Shown here one piece after another: positions 45,999-57,078 of a stretch of 64,000 bases of DNA. Made by a program: the position numbers and the translations under genes. The notes beneath the pieces were generated by a model. It searched no databases, was not told the origin of the DNA, and saw only the letters and a list, made by a program, of their open reading frames with translations. Origin of the DNA: Hydnum rufescens UP504 (lineage: Eukaryota > Basidiomycota > Agaricomycetes > Cantharellales > Hydnaceae); the NCBI GenBank assembly GCA_014904985.1, contig MU129018.1:119363-183362 (forward strand). Direction: 5' to 3'. How positions within the stretch are numbered: the stretch's first letter is position 1; each line of letters starts with the position of its first letter.

Positions 45999-46572
45999 TG
46001 CCAAACTCAATCAATTTTTCTTCGGTCTCTGTGCAATCGAATTTGTTCACCCACTCATGGCATCGCCCTTCTTCCATGGCCCTTAACGATCTAGCCTCGT
46101 ACATTGGGGAGAGTCCTAACGCCCACGTCATTCTCTTGAAATGGTGCAAGGATTTGAAAGGGGTTCCCCATGAGTTCTTACTCCTGAATGTTGAACTCCA
46201 AAGCCCCGATAGGAGGACCTTGTGGCTGCGACTTGACAGGCGATCTCATCGAGATACGACTGCCTCCCAATTGATCTCTTCAACTTCTGCGTCAGCAGAC
46301 ACTGTGAGTGTTCTCGATTCCTAGTGTAGTCCATGTGTCAGAGAGGCTACCTCCGCTGACGAATGTGCCGCGATACCCCAGGCAACCGTCTGCGGGACCG
46401 AAGAGTCCCTGTTCGATAGCACGCGGCATCGCATCGAAGTTCACACCGCATTCGCGACCCCCCACCTTTGGAGACCTTACGAGATCTGTTATTCATCTTG
46501 ATGGAAGAGTCTCCTAATTACAAACTAATTCCGGTGCGTATCAGCCTTCCGGTTCGGGCGTGATATACTGAT
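45999..46572 (+). other. Insertion relative to the 26.83-kb paralogous segment
   Basis: Flanking sequence on the left (to 45998) and right (from 46573) is contiguous at 26.83 kb, so about 570 bases were gained here or lost there. The insert carries the small gene V. I found no clear terminal repeats or target duplication. Confidence 0.55.
46076..46533 (+). pseudogene. Truncated small gene V of an Agaricomycete hypothetical family
   Basis: From ATG 46076 the frame gives MALNDLASYIGESPNAHVIL, then GVPHEFLLLNVELQSPDRRT and LWLRLDRRSHRDTT, and reaches a GTGAGT donor near 46306. A second coding block follows, with VSERLPPLTNVPRYPRQPS and, after a one-base shift in a run of six C (about 46464), PPLETLRDLLFILMEESPNY then KLIP before GTGCGT (46534). 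The combination of an HEFL-type motif, an RLDRR segment and a SPxYxL helix matches a widespread uncharacterised family of short Agaricomycete proteins. The final exon is missing. Confidence 0.5.
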
Positions 46573-47090
46573 ATGATTGTATTCAGGAGAACTGCATCTT
46601 TTTCTGCTCGGTGATATATGAGAATCTGGTTTCCCTTGGTGGAGGAATGAACATTGGCACGCCGAGAATATTCTCCATGTCCCTTGCCCCCACAGTGCGA
46701 GCGAAGATCAAGAGCCGGAGGCAAACGTACGTGTTTATCCTTCCGACACCCCCTCGATTATCTCCCCTGAGTCGCCCATCCTCCTATGCAGCCTTCCCTC
46801 GTAGCACGAAGACGTTCCCTACGAGTCTTATGATATAGATAGTAGTTCTTTCCCCCTTCATCCGGGAGTCACGGTCGGAAAGATGTAGACGACGGATCAA
46901 TGGCTTTATCGATACATTTTGTCACAAAACACTTTGCCTCCACGCTAATCCAACCACAGGATCCAACATGCTTGGAACCGTATCACCGTAATTTTATGCA
47001 TAGCGGGCAGGGTAGATGCGAAGATGTTCAGTCAACCAAGTACGAAACGTACATGTCTCTGCTTTTTCTGTGGTCAATTATTCTGGTTTC
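46573..47090. other. Module U fragment and spacer
   Basis: 46573-46735 matches 26.84-26.95 kb (the HRAEKDAVLLN part of module U on the minus strand). From 46740 to 47090 I see no gene. Confidence 0.35.
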
Positions 47091-48200
47091 TGTTGGCCCG
47101 ACAGGATGAATCTTTCAGGATATGTACGTATATGTCTGCCAAATAATGTATTATATAATGCGTCGCTGCTGCTCGCAAGGTATTTTTGAACAAAAAAGGT
47201 CATCAATAAAGATATTTGATTTCTTGGGGATTTTTGAGCATCTAGCACGCTCACACCAAGAACTTGGCCCTATTTTGGAGCCTAAAATGGCCGCCACCAG
47301 GAAATTTCGGCATTATGAGGTATATTTCCATTGGGAGAGAATACCCTAAATGAGGTTTTTTAAGCCGCGAAAGGAAAGAAAGAGTCATTGGTATTGGCGG
47401 CATGGGTCTGCAGCCGATTCCGATTGGCATTTAGCCTATCTCCATATCCCTGATCCGTCATGTATATAAGCCGACCATTCCTTTCGACAATCGCCATGGT
47501 GATGAACACTGCACACTTCATGGTCCTGTGAAAGCATCACGTAACGCTTTTATTCGGTTGCCCAACCTGAGAAATAACCCCTTGGGTGGGCCCCCGGGTA
47601 GAACGGCTTTCAGATAGGCTATGCAGAGAAAATTCCACGGTCCAGGCCAGGGAAAAAAAAGGAGATAAAGGGCTCACCCGCTTATGGCAAACAAGGAAAT
47701 GAAAATAAATCCCAAACTTGTTATTGGGTAATAAGTGGATCATTAACACGCTGGGTAGCTCTCAAAGCCCTCGTTTTCGCCTAATCCGTTGCAGGGGGAG
47801 GGATTATTAATTTCTTACCTTGGATCGGCGCTAAATTTCCTTCACACACTGGAGATGCATAGGCGAAAAAATGGAACCGTATTATGCCGTCAGGGGTGCC
47901 CAGTGGCGAGTGTGTCGACTCGAAGTGAGGAGTATGCGGGGGGTAAATTTCAAGCAATACTGTCGACTGGACCGATTCGGGTTCAAGGGCAAGCCACAAT
48001 CCGAATCGGGTGAGCGGAACGCCAAGAGTGAATTAAAGGATATAAAAGGAGTGACCCCTGTTTGGCTTTCACCCCATCAGAGAATCCAACCACTCCACAA
48101 ATATAAAGCTTCTCGAATTCGCCAGAGGCTCCAGACCGCTTCGAAATCCTCCGGAGCCTCCAGAAGGGGTCATATGCCCTGGGACAGGGCCGGTTACCTA
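47091..48200 (+). repeat. Repeat R1, plus copy (LTR-like)
   Basis: Begins near TGTTGGCCCGACAG. Shared blocks with the minus copy at 37.59-38.30 kb run from about 47.2 to 48.2 kb. A TATA box (GGATATAAAAGGAG at about 48038) is followed by about 150 bases to the end, as expected for the U3-R-U5 order of an LTR. No retroelement genes are attached. Ends are uncertain. Confidence 0.5.
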
Positions 48201-48877
48201 AGGAGACGACCGGCTGCCCCGGTGTACAGCCGACTCATTGGGACATCAGGACAGGCGATGTCTGGCGATTAGTTCCAATGAAACCCCAAAATCGCACCGA
48301 AAGACGGGAGAGGGGGAGAGAGGGAGAAATCTTGATTGTATACCGCGTCGGCGGACTCCGCGGAGGGCGGCCCACTGGGACGCTAACTAAGGAAGGTACG
48401 GTGGATAACCACATGGGCAGGGCGTTATATCTGCGGGGAGGGAGGTTGGGGCCGGGGGTTGATGTGGCGATCAATGGTAGTGAGCGAGACAAGAGAGAGG
48501 GAAAGGACCAAGCATAATGAGACAGAATGTGTGGACAGAGGGGGCATAATTATCTCTGTAATTACTATTTTGAGGGTGTGTTGGCGTCGGGGGGTGTGTA
48601 ACTTGTGTCTGGGGCTGCAGTACATCGCAAGAAAGGAGGCTGGCGTCGGATGCAAACTGGAAGCTCGGGCCGCTCCCAGATACAAAAAGGAAAGCAACAC
48701 TAGTTCAATCAGCGCAGCCCTCGCTTCTTTGCTCCTTCGTGGGCTCAAATTACCACATCCCCTGCGGATATCTCACAGATGTAAAGCCGTGGGACCACGT
48801 ATTCGACTCGCTGGCTTCAACTTCCATACGCACTCGGCTCCACCGGGGGCATTTTACTATTTCGGAAAGTTCTGATG
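48200..48877. other. Purine-rich spacer
   Basis: GAGAG- and GGG-rich sequence around 48300-48500 yields overlapping open frames on both strands that look like low-complexity artefacts. No gene is assigned. Confidence 0.4.
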
Positions 48878-49009
48878 CCTGGATATGGGAATAGTGTGTT
48901 CAGGCAAATGGGAATACGTATTCAGGTAGATTCGGATGTGCATCAGGCAAATGGGGATATGTATCCAGGAAAATGGAGATGTGCATCCAGGTAAATGGGG
49001 ATGTGCATT
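48878..49009 (+). repeat. 22-bp minisatellite, about six units
   Basis: Five units of 21-22 bases (48901, 48923, 48944, 48966, 48988) follow the pattern CAGGYAAATGGGGATRTGCATC, written here with degenerate bases. A sixth, degenerate unit precedes them at 48878. Units differ by a few substitutions. Confidence 0.8.
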
Positions 49010-49450
49010 CAAGTATAAGTAGTTCAAGGGTCGTTCGTAGAGAAACCGGATGCACCCCCCTCAGTGTTGATCGTAATGATTGGATGGTAGATAGGGTGGA
49101 TCCATTATCCCTCATGCACTACAAATATGTGTGTAGGTACAAACCCCGGAACTCTCGTAGATTCTTTGCTATAGGCAAATCACATACGGATTCTTTGGGA
49201 AGACGAACCCTAGATTCCATTCCCAAGGCAAAATCATGAACCCGAGGCCCTCCGGCCAACGAGGCAGTTAACGTGTCAACTACCATTCCTGGACGCCTCT
49301 ACTCACCTATCTTGCCCGATCAATACTGCATGCAGTGGTTACATCGATGCTTAATATGATCAATTTATCCACCCAATCCTCATGCACCTCTTGATTGCCG
49401 CCGGTGCCCAGCTTCACGAGTCACAGGATGATGGAACTTGAGATTGGAGA
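49010..49450 (+). other. Hsp70-like 3' flank and spacer
   Basis: A GGTACAAACCCCGGAACTCTCG-like segment near 49138 is the flank that follows Hsp70-like last exons at 16.2, 22.05 and 41.68 kb. The spacer to F9 matches the one before F6. No exon remains. Confidence 0.4.
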
Positions 49451-50922
49451 GATTAATACTGGTCAGTATGAGAACGACTTGTATATCATATAACACACTC
49501 AGTATATCACGTGCTCATCGCTGCAAATCAGGTAGCAAGGGAAGGGCCGTGAACCTGAAAGATCGAGGAGACGAGAGGGACAGGAGGGGGGCATTCCATC
49601 TCTATCTCACCATATAATGGCTCTGATTTTAATACATGGGGTTGTCCATAGTCCGTGCATGAATCTGCGCTTGTGGCGCCAAGCCTACCGGCTCTAGACC
49701 GATTCAGGTCGAAGAGGGTGATGTTCCACACATAGTGTTCAAGCGTCCAGTGTATGAGTTGCCTTCCACTCACCTGGTAAGCTAATCCCAGGTCATTGTG
49801 AAATAGACATCCTTTGACCAGACTTCCCAGGGTATCGCCAAAGCATCTCCATACATGGGAAAGCGATGAAGAGAAGATGGAGGAACTAGGAATTGGACTT
49901 CCTCTGAGGATAGGAAGTCATCGACATGCCAATGGACGGTAAGATAAGAATTGTCCTCAGCCAGTGGGAAGAGAATGGCGAACGTTCCGCGAGGCTCCTG
50001 TGATCGATACCGTGCGACAAACGCACACATGAGTTCCCGGGACGCCAAAGACTTCCAGCATCTTCGGGAAGATTCGGACGCGGCACGCAAAATGATGCTT
50101 TATGGACAGGTGGAGCTCCTGGGGATTCCATGCGGATCTCATCAACTTCGACGGCCCCTTGCTGCTGCACAACCACAATAGATGTGGGACCTAAAAAATT
50201 CGAAAGGACAACATCTGGGCCAGGTGTACATCTCCACGTCTAACATCTGGGTAGGGATAATCAAAAATATCCAACGGCAATGGAGGAAACAGCACACATC
50301 ATCATCAGTCATCCAGTCCCATATTTCCAATCTGAGCTCATGGTGGGAATGTGATGTGACTCCGAGCAAACGACCATGACTCGGACCATGAGGTACACCG
50401 AGCCTATAGGAACCGAAAAAAGTGTGACTTGCAGCTCTTGGATGAGGACTATTGTCAGGAAGTGTGAGGAGATCGAGTGTCCATTTCCGACACAGAATGC
50501 CTTGCGTGAGATCTTGTGATCGAACGTTGCAAGGATTCCTTGACAGAGTACACAGAAGTGATCACGCACAGATGGGGCATCTAGGTGAGATTCCACCCAG
50601 TATAGAGTGTTCCAGGCGTCGATGTGCTCTTCAAGCTGATATAGGCGTGTGGCGGCGATCACAAGGGCACCAAGAGATCTTGAACCATCAGTGTAGCCGA
50701 GCATGTCCAGTTTGATGAAGTACTGGAGTACGATCGAGCTCTCAACGACATGCTTGAAGTATGAGCATACCTGCAAGTACTTCAAAATTCCGAAATGAAG
50801 AGCAGGGAAAACGGGTGACGACTCACCGCGCGCATTTGGCAACCTGATGTCCCTTCGAGAAGTCTGAAAATCCGAGTGAGTATCTCAGGAGGAAGTGTGA
50901 ATAGACTGAGACTAGCACTCAT
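49450..50922 (-). pseudogene. F-box gene F9 with internal deletion
   Basis: Exon 1 (50922-50827) encodes SLFTLPPEILTRIFRLLEG, and an extra base then shifts the QIA part of the F-box. Exon 2 has VCSYFKHVVESSIVLQYFIK, LEEHIDAWNTLYWVESHLDA and LCQGILATFDH. At about 50.49 kb the exon-2 end (CIQLP region) is fused directly to the TLSD exon region, so an intron and two exon ends are lost. Then come EVEIWD-like sequence near 50320, QQQGAVEVDEIRMESPGAPP, DALAIPWEVWSKDVYF, and WNITLFDLNRSRAGRLG with MECPPPVPLVSS. It is head to head with relic Hr5. Confidence 0.62.
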
Positions 50923-51099
50923 AGGTGCAGTGTCTGAGCAAATACATGGTTGAGTCAAGAGGGCCTTCATGAGCTAGACACCGCAAAGCTTTTGCTTCCG
51001 CTTGGTCCCGCGGTGGGACATTTATGCGATTTCGCGCAGATACCGGAACTTGACCTGATCCTGCTCGGGCACCGTAGTGACCGGCCTTCAAAGGCAGGT

Positions 51100-51860
51100 G
51101 CGTTAGTTGGCCTTGGTGGTTTTTCCGCGCGTCAGTAGCTATTTTAAACAATGCTCTCATCGGTTGATTCCCTTCGCAGTGGCACGCCTCGGCCCTCGAT
51201 ATGTGGAAACAGTTCGGTCCTTGTATTACCTTTGTTCATTGTGCGATTGTCGGTGACACACCATCCTCCCGCAAGGGGCCTGCAGCGGCATGGCCCACTC
51301 GTCCTCAGGATTCACTTGTGATTTGCTTTCAAGCATGCCATGCGGCGTGCATCAGCGTCAAGGGCAGGGTTGTTTTATCGACATACGTGAGCTCGTTTCT
51401 GATGGTTGTGTTCAATTCCTAGCGTAAATATGTGTCGCTCCAGTATCATATGGATCTCCACGCTCAATCTGAAAGATTCCTCTCCAGGAACCGCGGTTCA
51501 CTCCCCTCTATTGTTTGCTTCCCGCCTCCACCGGGGATCCAGTGAGTCGCTACCGTGATAAAGAGGGAAATGAAGAACCGCGCCATTATATTCTCGACCT
51601 ACCGGGGGGACCACACCCAATCTTTGAGCAATAAGTCCTGACCTCGCCGTTTTGTAACCTGTACATTGATGGGACGGAATGTCAGCAGAAGGTTTTGGTC
51701 ACGACTGATCTGCGTTTCCGGAAACAAGATTTCGTGCTTGGTTTCGAGAATGGCAGTGCCCATGAGTTCATCCGTTATCGTTAGGTCTGCTACACACTTT
51801 TGGAGACTCAATTTTTTCTTTAATGGGTGTGCAGAGATTCGCTTCGGTGGTTTTTCAGGG
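51100..51860 (+). pseudogene. 5'-truncated Hsp70-like relic (Hr5)
   Basis: Starts with a VGLGGFSARQ-type adenosine-motif exon at about 51108. It keeps a CGTTTCCGGAAACAAGATTT block near 51712, equivalent to the DFVLGFEM exon, and a final GTGCAGAGATTCGCTTC near 51828. Frames are broken. Confidence 0.5.
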
Positions 51861-51869
51861 ATGAGGAAT

Positions 51870-52560
51870 AGGCATACGTAGCTTCACCCTTCTCCGCACC
51901 CCATGTAGGTAAATCCAAAGTTCGTGAAGGATCAGAGGCGTGCCGGTAGTAGTTTAGCACAGGAACCCTGTGTCAATTCGAATACCCAAGAATGAGAGGG
52001 CTCGTGTTCTCCCTCTGTGGGAATGGTGATAGTATTTGATGCAGATAATGTCGGTAGGTGCGATTAATCTCCCACAGGGGAAGAGAATCGAAAATAAATG
52101 CTTCCCGGCTCCGGTAACACTCCAAGGGACATGCCATTATGTATATTCCCTTATTGGTCCACCGGGAGGTGACAATTCAGGGGAGCACCGGAACTCCATT
52201 CTGGTGCTGCATCTGGAGACGCCGAAGAAGGATCATGCAATGGTATGGTAAAGCGAGATTTTCAAGCTCTCTCAGCGGGCTAGTTCCGTGGGGTCGTTGG
52301 AAGACTTCACAGGACATGAACGCCCTGTCTCTGAAGGCCTCTCCTGAGTTACAGGGCCTACAATCCCTTGCAAGGAATGTATTGGTGCTCTGGTCATTTG
52401 TGTTTAACGGCCCTTCGGTCCTGAGTGCATGCGTGGATAGGAAAGGATCAGTTTCTGCTTGCTTGAACTGTGTAGAACGCCCACTTCCTTGGGTTGCTCC
52501 CTCTTGGATACGGCATGTGTTGTCAGGCATATTGTTGATGTTGGGATTCTAGGAATTACT
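51870..52560 (+). repeat. Module W, copy 5, with the longest open frame
   Basis: The frame at 52139-52552 (about 138 codons, no ATG needed at its start) contains TPFWCCIWRRRRRIMQWYGK, RFSSSLSGLVPWGRWKTSQD and MNALSLKASPELQGLQSLAR. Other copies show the same sequence with stops. It may be the remains of a gene that once followed the Hsp70-like unit, or chance openness. I recognise no domain. Confidence 0.35.
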
Positions 52561-53250
52561 GTAATAGGAGGGATAACCACTCGACTTGAGACCTAGGGAT
52601 AACGTAATCAAGTGGTTAGGGTTTAACGACTGGATGCACTGCGATCAATCGGCCGGGCGAATCATCCTATTTCACGCGGTGAGCTGCTTTACACCTCGTT
52701 CCTGAACGGCAACTGCGCCGAATGGCGTCAGTTCGACATCGCAATGATACAATTTTCCAATCGAGGCCCCAGAACCTCAACCGAAATGAATCTAGCGGCA
52801 CCGCGCCTCCGATTTCATCTACAGTATCATCATCTGAATATTAATACGGCTATGTGGGGAGCTGGAGCCGGGGCCTGAAATTCTCAGAAAGCTAGGTATC
52901 AGCCCCGAGAGCTTTTGGTGTTGCCGCAACGAAGTTCGCTTGCGCCGCGAGGTCGAGTGGTGGCCCCGAAGTGAAATCGATCGAGACTTAATTGATCCTG
53001 ATAGCGTGCGGCCCGCAGCAAGTGTGAACCAGGAATCTGGCGGGGGTAATTAGAGTGTACTCACGCTAAGTCTAACAAAGCAGAGTGCCATGTCACAACT
53101 ATGGCATCTGTGGGGGGGTTTGCTCTCTGTTTCTGTGTTAAGATGTCACGCCTGAAGAGCTGACGCAGTGTTGGGAGGTTTCTGCTATATATGCCACAAT
53201 ATCATGGGTGGAATGGCCTTTGCCGTGTCACACGTCCTCAGACCCATTTT
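52560..53250. other. Spacer upstream of H4
   Basis: A TTAGGGTTTAACG-type string near 52615 resembles one at 25.96 kb. No gene is seen. Confidence 0.35.
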
Positions 53251-53329
53251 CTTTGCCAACTGACTGCATTTGTCATGGAGAATTTCCTTTGCCAACTGAC
53301 TTCATTTGTCATGGAGAATTTCCTTTGCT
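53251..53329 (+). repeat. 36-bp direct repeat, two units plus 7 bases
   Basis: Units 53251-53286 and 53287-53322 differ at one base and begin CTTTGCCAACTGACT. A third partial unit (CTTTGCT) follows. It lies about 100 bases upstream of the H4 TATA box. Confidence 0.85.
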
Positions 53330-53422
53330 AGAAAAATATAAGTGACAGGGCAGATTATCCTGTGAGCCAGATCCCTGGTTTACCAAAGCTCGTGGCTGTG
53401 TATCCTCTTTCCTGCGTGCGGG

Positions 53423-53428
53423 TATAAA
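53423..53428 (+). promoter_or_regulatory. TATA box of H4
   Basis: TATAAA in GGGTATAAAGCACAAGT, 47 bases before the ATG. The block is shared with H2. The orphan exon-1 copies at 26.5 and 45.65 kb have a decayed GGATAAGTACGAGT in the same place. Confidence 0.6.
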
Positions 53429-53475
53429 GCACAAGTAATCCCCATGGCATTTCCAGCTACTTTATCTTCCTCTAT

Positions 53476-56400
53476 ATGGGTTCCTCATCTTCTCGTCTTG
53501 GGCAGTCTTCTCAAAAACGAAAGCAGAGTGCCGGAGTGCCTTTAGAATCTGCCTCTACCAAGCATCCCCGCTCACCACCGATCAACTCAGGCTCCCGGAG
53601 CACTCGCCCCCAGAACGCGTCAAATCCCTCTATGCATGATCCAGCTTATACAAAGATAGGTCAACAGTACCTCACTGCGCCCCAGTATCCTACTTTGTCT
53701 ATCCTTGATGAGAGGTCCACAAGGGTACACAGCACTGTTGATCCTCAGCGCGCATCTCCGCTTCAACCAGTTCCATTTCCCGAATATATTCCAGATCCTC
53801 ATCGACCCAGCCCCTCCATTCACCTGCCAGAAGTTTATCCTCCACCTGACCCCGTGGCGGACAGTCTCTCTTGCGACACTGAATATTTTGTTTCTATCGA
53901 CTTAGGCGCGGCATACTCAGGCGTTTCGTATGCTACCTCAATGTCTGGAAAGGTCCATCCGATACTCGCGTGGTCCGGATCCAGTCGTTCCTTGTCCAAG
54001 ATTCCTACATGCCTGGTCTATGATTCTCTGGGGCACATCCGAGCTTGGGGCCTAGAGGCAATGGATATAAGTTTGAGGAAAGGATGGGTACGCCACGAAT
54101 GGTAAGCTGTTTTTTTACTTCCCCTAATGTGATGGGAAGACATGAATTAAATTGGATTAACAGGTTCAAGTTATGGCTGAATCCAAGCTCGGTGCCAAAG
54201 ACCATACTCGAATCGAGGTTCTTGCAGGTGGAGTTCGCTTCATATATCCCTTTCAACCGCTTCTGATTCACCATATTTTAGGCCCCCAAAAATATTGTGG
54301 CTCCGGTGGCAGATTATCTTTCTTGCATATGGGCAGTGCGCGCAAATTATTCCAAATTTCTCACCACCTCCTAACCCTAATTCCCATCCTTAGTACACGA
54401 AGAGGCAGATTCAGCTAGAACATGGCTCATGTTCATTAAGTACGCTGCATATTCTCCTGTTTTCGAGAGCTGAATTTTGATTATCGCCAGGCCATGCCGA
54501 GGTATACCTAAGTACGCTACAATTCTCGTTTTCCCCGCTTCACCACTGATTTGCATATATTCCAGCCATTCCCTCGTCGTTGGATTTGCGCGCATCGTCC
54601 ATTCTTCGGGAGGCTGCGATTAAAGCGTGACTACAGTCCACTTATTGATCCCGTGCCCAGCTGATGCTGCTGTATCCAGAGGCCTAGTTGTTCAAGATTC
54701 TGAATCTGAAGACATCTATTGGGAGCAGCGACTCCACATCATTCCGTGCGATAACTTGTTTCTTTGCGATATCAGATAGCATATTCACGCCTGCACGGCG
54801 GACGCTTAGAGAGACGGAAGCTTCCGTAATTCGTTCCGTCTTTTCGCCTGCGTTCAAATCCCAGTGGGAGGGCCTCACGATATGCGATGCAGGTGGAGCC
54901 ACTGTTGTACGTTCTCGACTATTCCTCTCTGGAACATGCTGCTTATCTAAAACCCTTTAGGACTTGGCTACATACCATGTCGTGCGAGCCCCGGGAGCCC
55001 CTAAAATCGTAGAGGCCGCTCCACGCTCTGGATCTACTCCGGATCTTTATTTTTAGACTTGCGTTTTCGCGAGCTCGTGCAGGAGCGTCTCGCTGCTCAT
55101 CCGGAACATCTGGATGAAGCGAGCCTAGCGCACTTTGTGCAGTCATTTTCGCGATCAGAGAAGTTGGATTACAAAGGCGCTGAGCACGATACAAGGCTGT
55201 TTCGATTCAGGTGCCTTCATGGTGGAGATTTGGGTGAGCAGCGTTGCCCTCCGCTGGTGTTCGCTCCAAGTTAATGCTGTTCTAGATGATCCTGCCGTTG
55301 GGCTTGACCATGGCGAATTAGTCATCGCCGGGGACGTTCTCCGCCGCGAGGTGTTTGATCCTGTTGTAGAACAAGTGAACACTCTTTCTTTCTCTTTGAG
55401 AAAGACCATCATACAGATATCATTTTCTGTTCTATCCAGGTCCTTGGCTCTATTGCCGCTCAAGTGCGGGCTTCAAAAGTCCGTCTGGACGTATTGCTTC
55501 TCGTTGGCGGTTTCTCTACAAATGAATATCTCTTTCAACGCATAATCGTTGGTCATAATCTCTTTCAGCTCCATTGCTCAAATCACCTACCCATCATTTT
55601 TTATAGCAACAATTCGGTTCCAGTATTGGATCGATCATACGTCCAGCTGATGGAGACACAGCATGGTGTCGCGGTGGAGTTCGATTCGACGTTGGTTCTC
55701 CCATCTCTTCTGTAATTCAACCGCAGAATGTGTTCAGGCGCGTTGCGCTGTCCACTGAGCTGGAAGACAGGACAATGAGGCCAGCGTACATCACAAACGT
55801 TGCAGGTAGATCGTTCTGTGAGTACAGGTGAGTTGCAATAGGCTCTTTGGTCCGCCGCTTTGAATTCTGAATTCTGTTTTTAATTCTCTAGAGTGGAATA
55901 TATCGTCAGGAGAGGTGCGAGTGTCGTGAAGGGACGCAGGAATGAGCTCCGAGTGCGCAAACTTTGCACCTCGCAATATGGTATGTATTTCTGCATTAAA
56001 TGTGGAGCATTCCTCTCGAGTGATTGTGGCTCACCGCTGTTAATTATTCAGATCGTACCCTCGACATCGTGCTGTGCACCTCGAATGGTGAGGAAAGCAA
56101 TCGGTACTTCGACCAAGAGCAAGGCGAGGAATTGTGCCGTTGTCATATTGACCTCGGGACGTATCCAAGCTTCCTGGAACAAGTGGAGACCTCACCGTTT
56201 GGGAACTTCTACGTTGGTGGGTGTGAATATCATTGGAGCGTTGTTGTGGCGATCGACGCGTATCTTTGGCGTAGATTTCGTCCTTGGGTTTGAGATGGAC
56301 ACCGCGGGTGAGATTGTCATCTCTTGCCTCTCCTACAACGCTAGCGGAACTGATGCTGTTCTTAATTGGGGCATAGAGATTCGATGTGTGCTCCTTTACA

Positions 56401-56546
56401 ACGGGGTGGGTGTGGACCGTCGCCTGTCATCCTTGTCGTCATCTTTTCCCCCCTCTTTAATATGCCTCTTTGCCGTTGACCATCATTCTTGGATGGTTAG
56501 GCGTAATGGATCTCTTGCTCACCACGTCTCAAAGATGTATCCGTAA
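53476..56546 (+). pseudogene. Hsp70-like gene H4, best-preserved full-length copy
   Basis: Exon 1 (53476-54102) is open for 209 codons: MGSSSSRLGQSSQKRKQSAG leader, a Pro-rich linker ending PEVYPPPDPVADSL, then YFVSIDLGAAYSGVSYATS (phosphate-1) and PTCLVYDSLGHIRAWGLEAM. Small exons follow, with GLVVQDSESEDIYWEQRLHI, ETEASVIRSVFSPAFKS, GLTICDAGGATV joined over an intron to DLATYHV (phosphate-2), FRELVQERLAAHPEHLDEAS, DHGELVIAGDVLRREVFDPV, VRLDVLLLVGGFSTNEYLFQ (adenosine motif), VEYIVRRGASVVKGRRNELR, DIVLCTSNGEESNRYFDQEQ and FGNFYVG. The DFVLGFEMDTA exon and a last exon follow. One base is missing near 55035 (before LFLDLRF), which gives a stop. This is the only clear lesion upstream of the last exon. 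About 600 residues if intact. Confidence 0.75.
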
Positions 56547-57061
56547 ATGCGAGAATTCTTGGAGATCGTGCCAGAGGAAAATGAATCCCAGAGCCAACCG
56601 ACGAGGCAATCGATATCTCGACCGACGTAGTCCTGATTCCCCGCTTTGCCGCCGAACGGCTTCGCAGAATTCGGCTTCTTGGGTGAATACAATAAGACTC
56701 ACGGCCGTGTTCATCATAACCCACATATACGCAAATGTGCCCTGCCGAAAGGCGGTCTCCAAAGTGAAATCTAGCGGTCGGAGGTGGCGTTAACGGACAG
56801 AATTACAGTTGGCGTCGTTCCTACCTAGGAATATAGGTTCCGCCGTTGCGTCAGGGTATTCTTTTTTTCAGAAATTCGCATCCGCCGGGGCTCGGAACTG
56901 GAAAGAATCGGATTCCGGTTCGGCATCACCCGTTGTTTGATCATTGGATCACTTGGTTTGTCCAGGCACTTGGCTCCCATCGGGATATCCCCCCACCCAA
57001 AGTCTAGCTTGGCGAGATCGGCAATGTATCTTTCAGTATTAATGCACGTGTTCTTTTCCAT
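56497..57061 (-). other. Module X, copy 3, with an upstream ORF
   Basis: Minus-strand frames: from ATG 57061, DLAKLDFGWGDIPMGAKCLD and on to TQRRNLYS, then stop at about 56825. Farther along come FRQGTFAYMWVMMNT and SIASSVGSGIHFPLARSPRI then RRGEQEIHYA, stop at 56497. Joining them needs an intron and a frame change that I could not confirm. The ATG is only 18 bases from the start of the divergent gene Y. It overlaps the H4 3' end tail to tail. Confidence 0.35.
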
Positions 57062-57078
57062 CACTTTTGTTCGACGGT

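Noticed and set aside
48235..48875. Several overlapping ORFs of 80-138 codons
   Set aside because: They come from GA- and G-rich low-complexity DNA open on both strands. No motif or splice structure supports them.
48878..49009. CRISPR-like array
   Set aside because: The units are directly adjacent with no spacers, and the window is clearly eukaryotic. It is a minisatellite.
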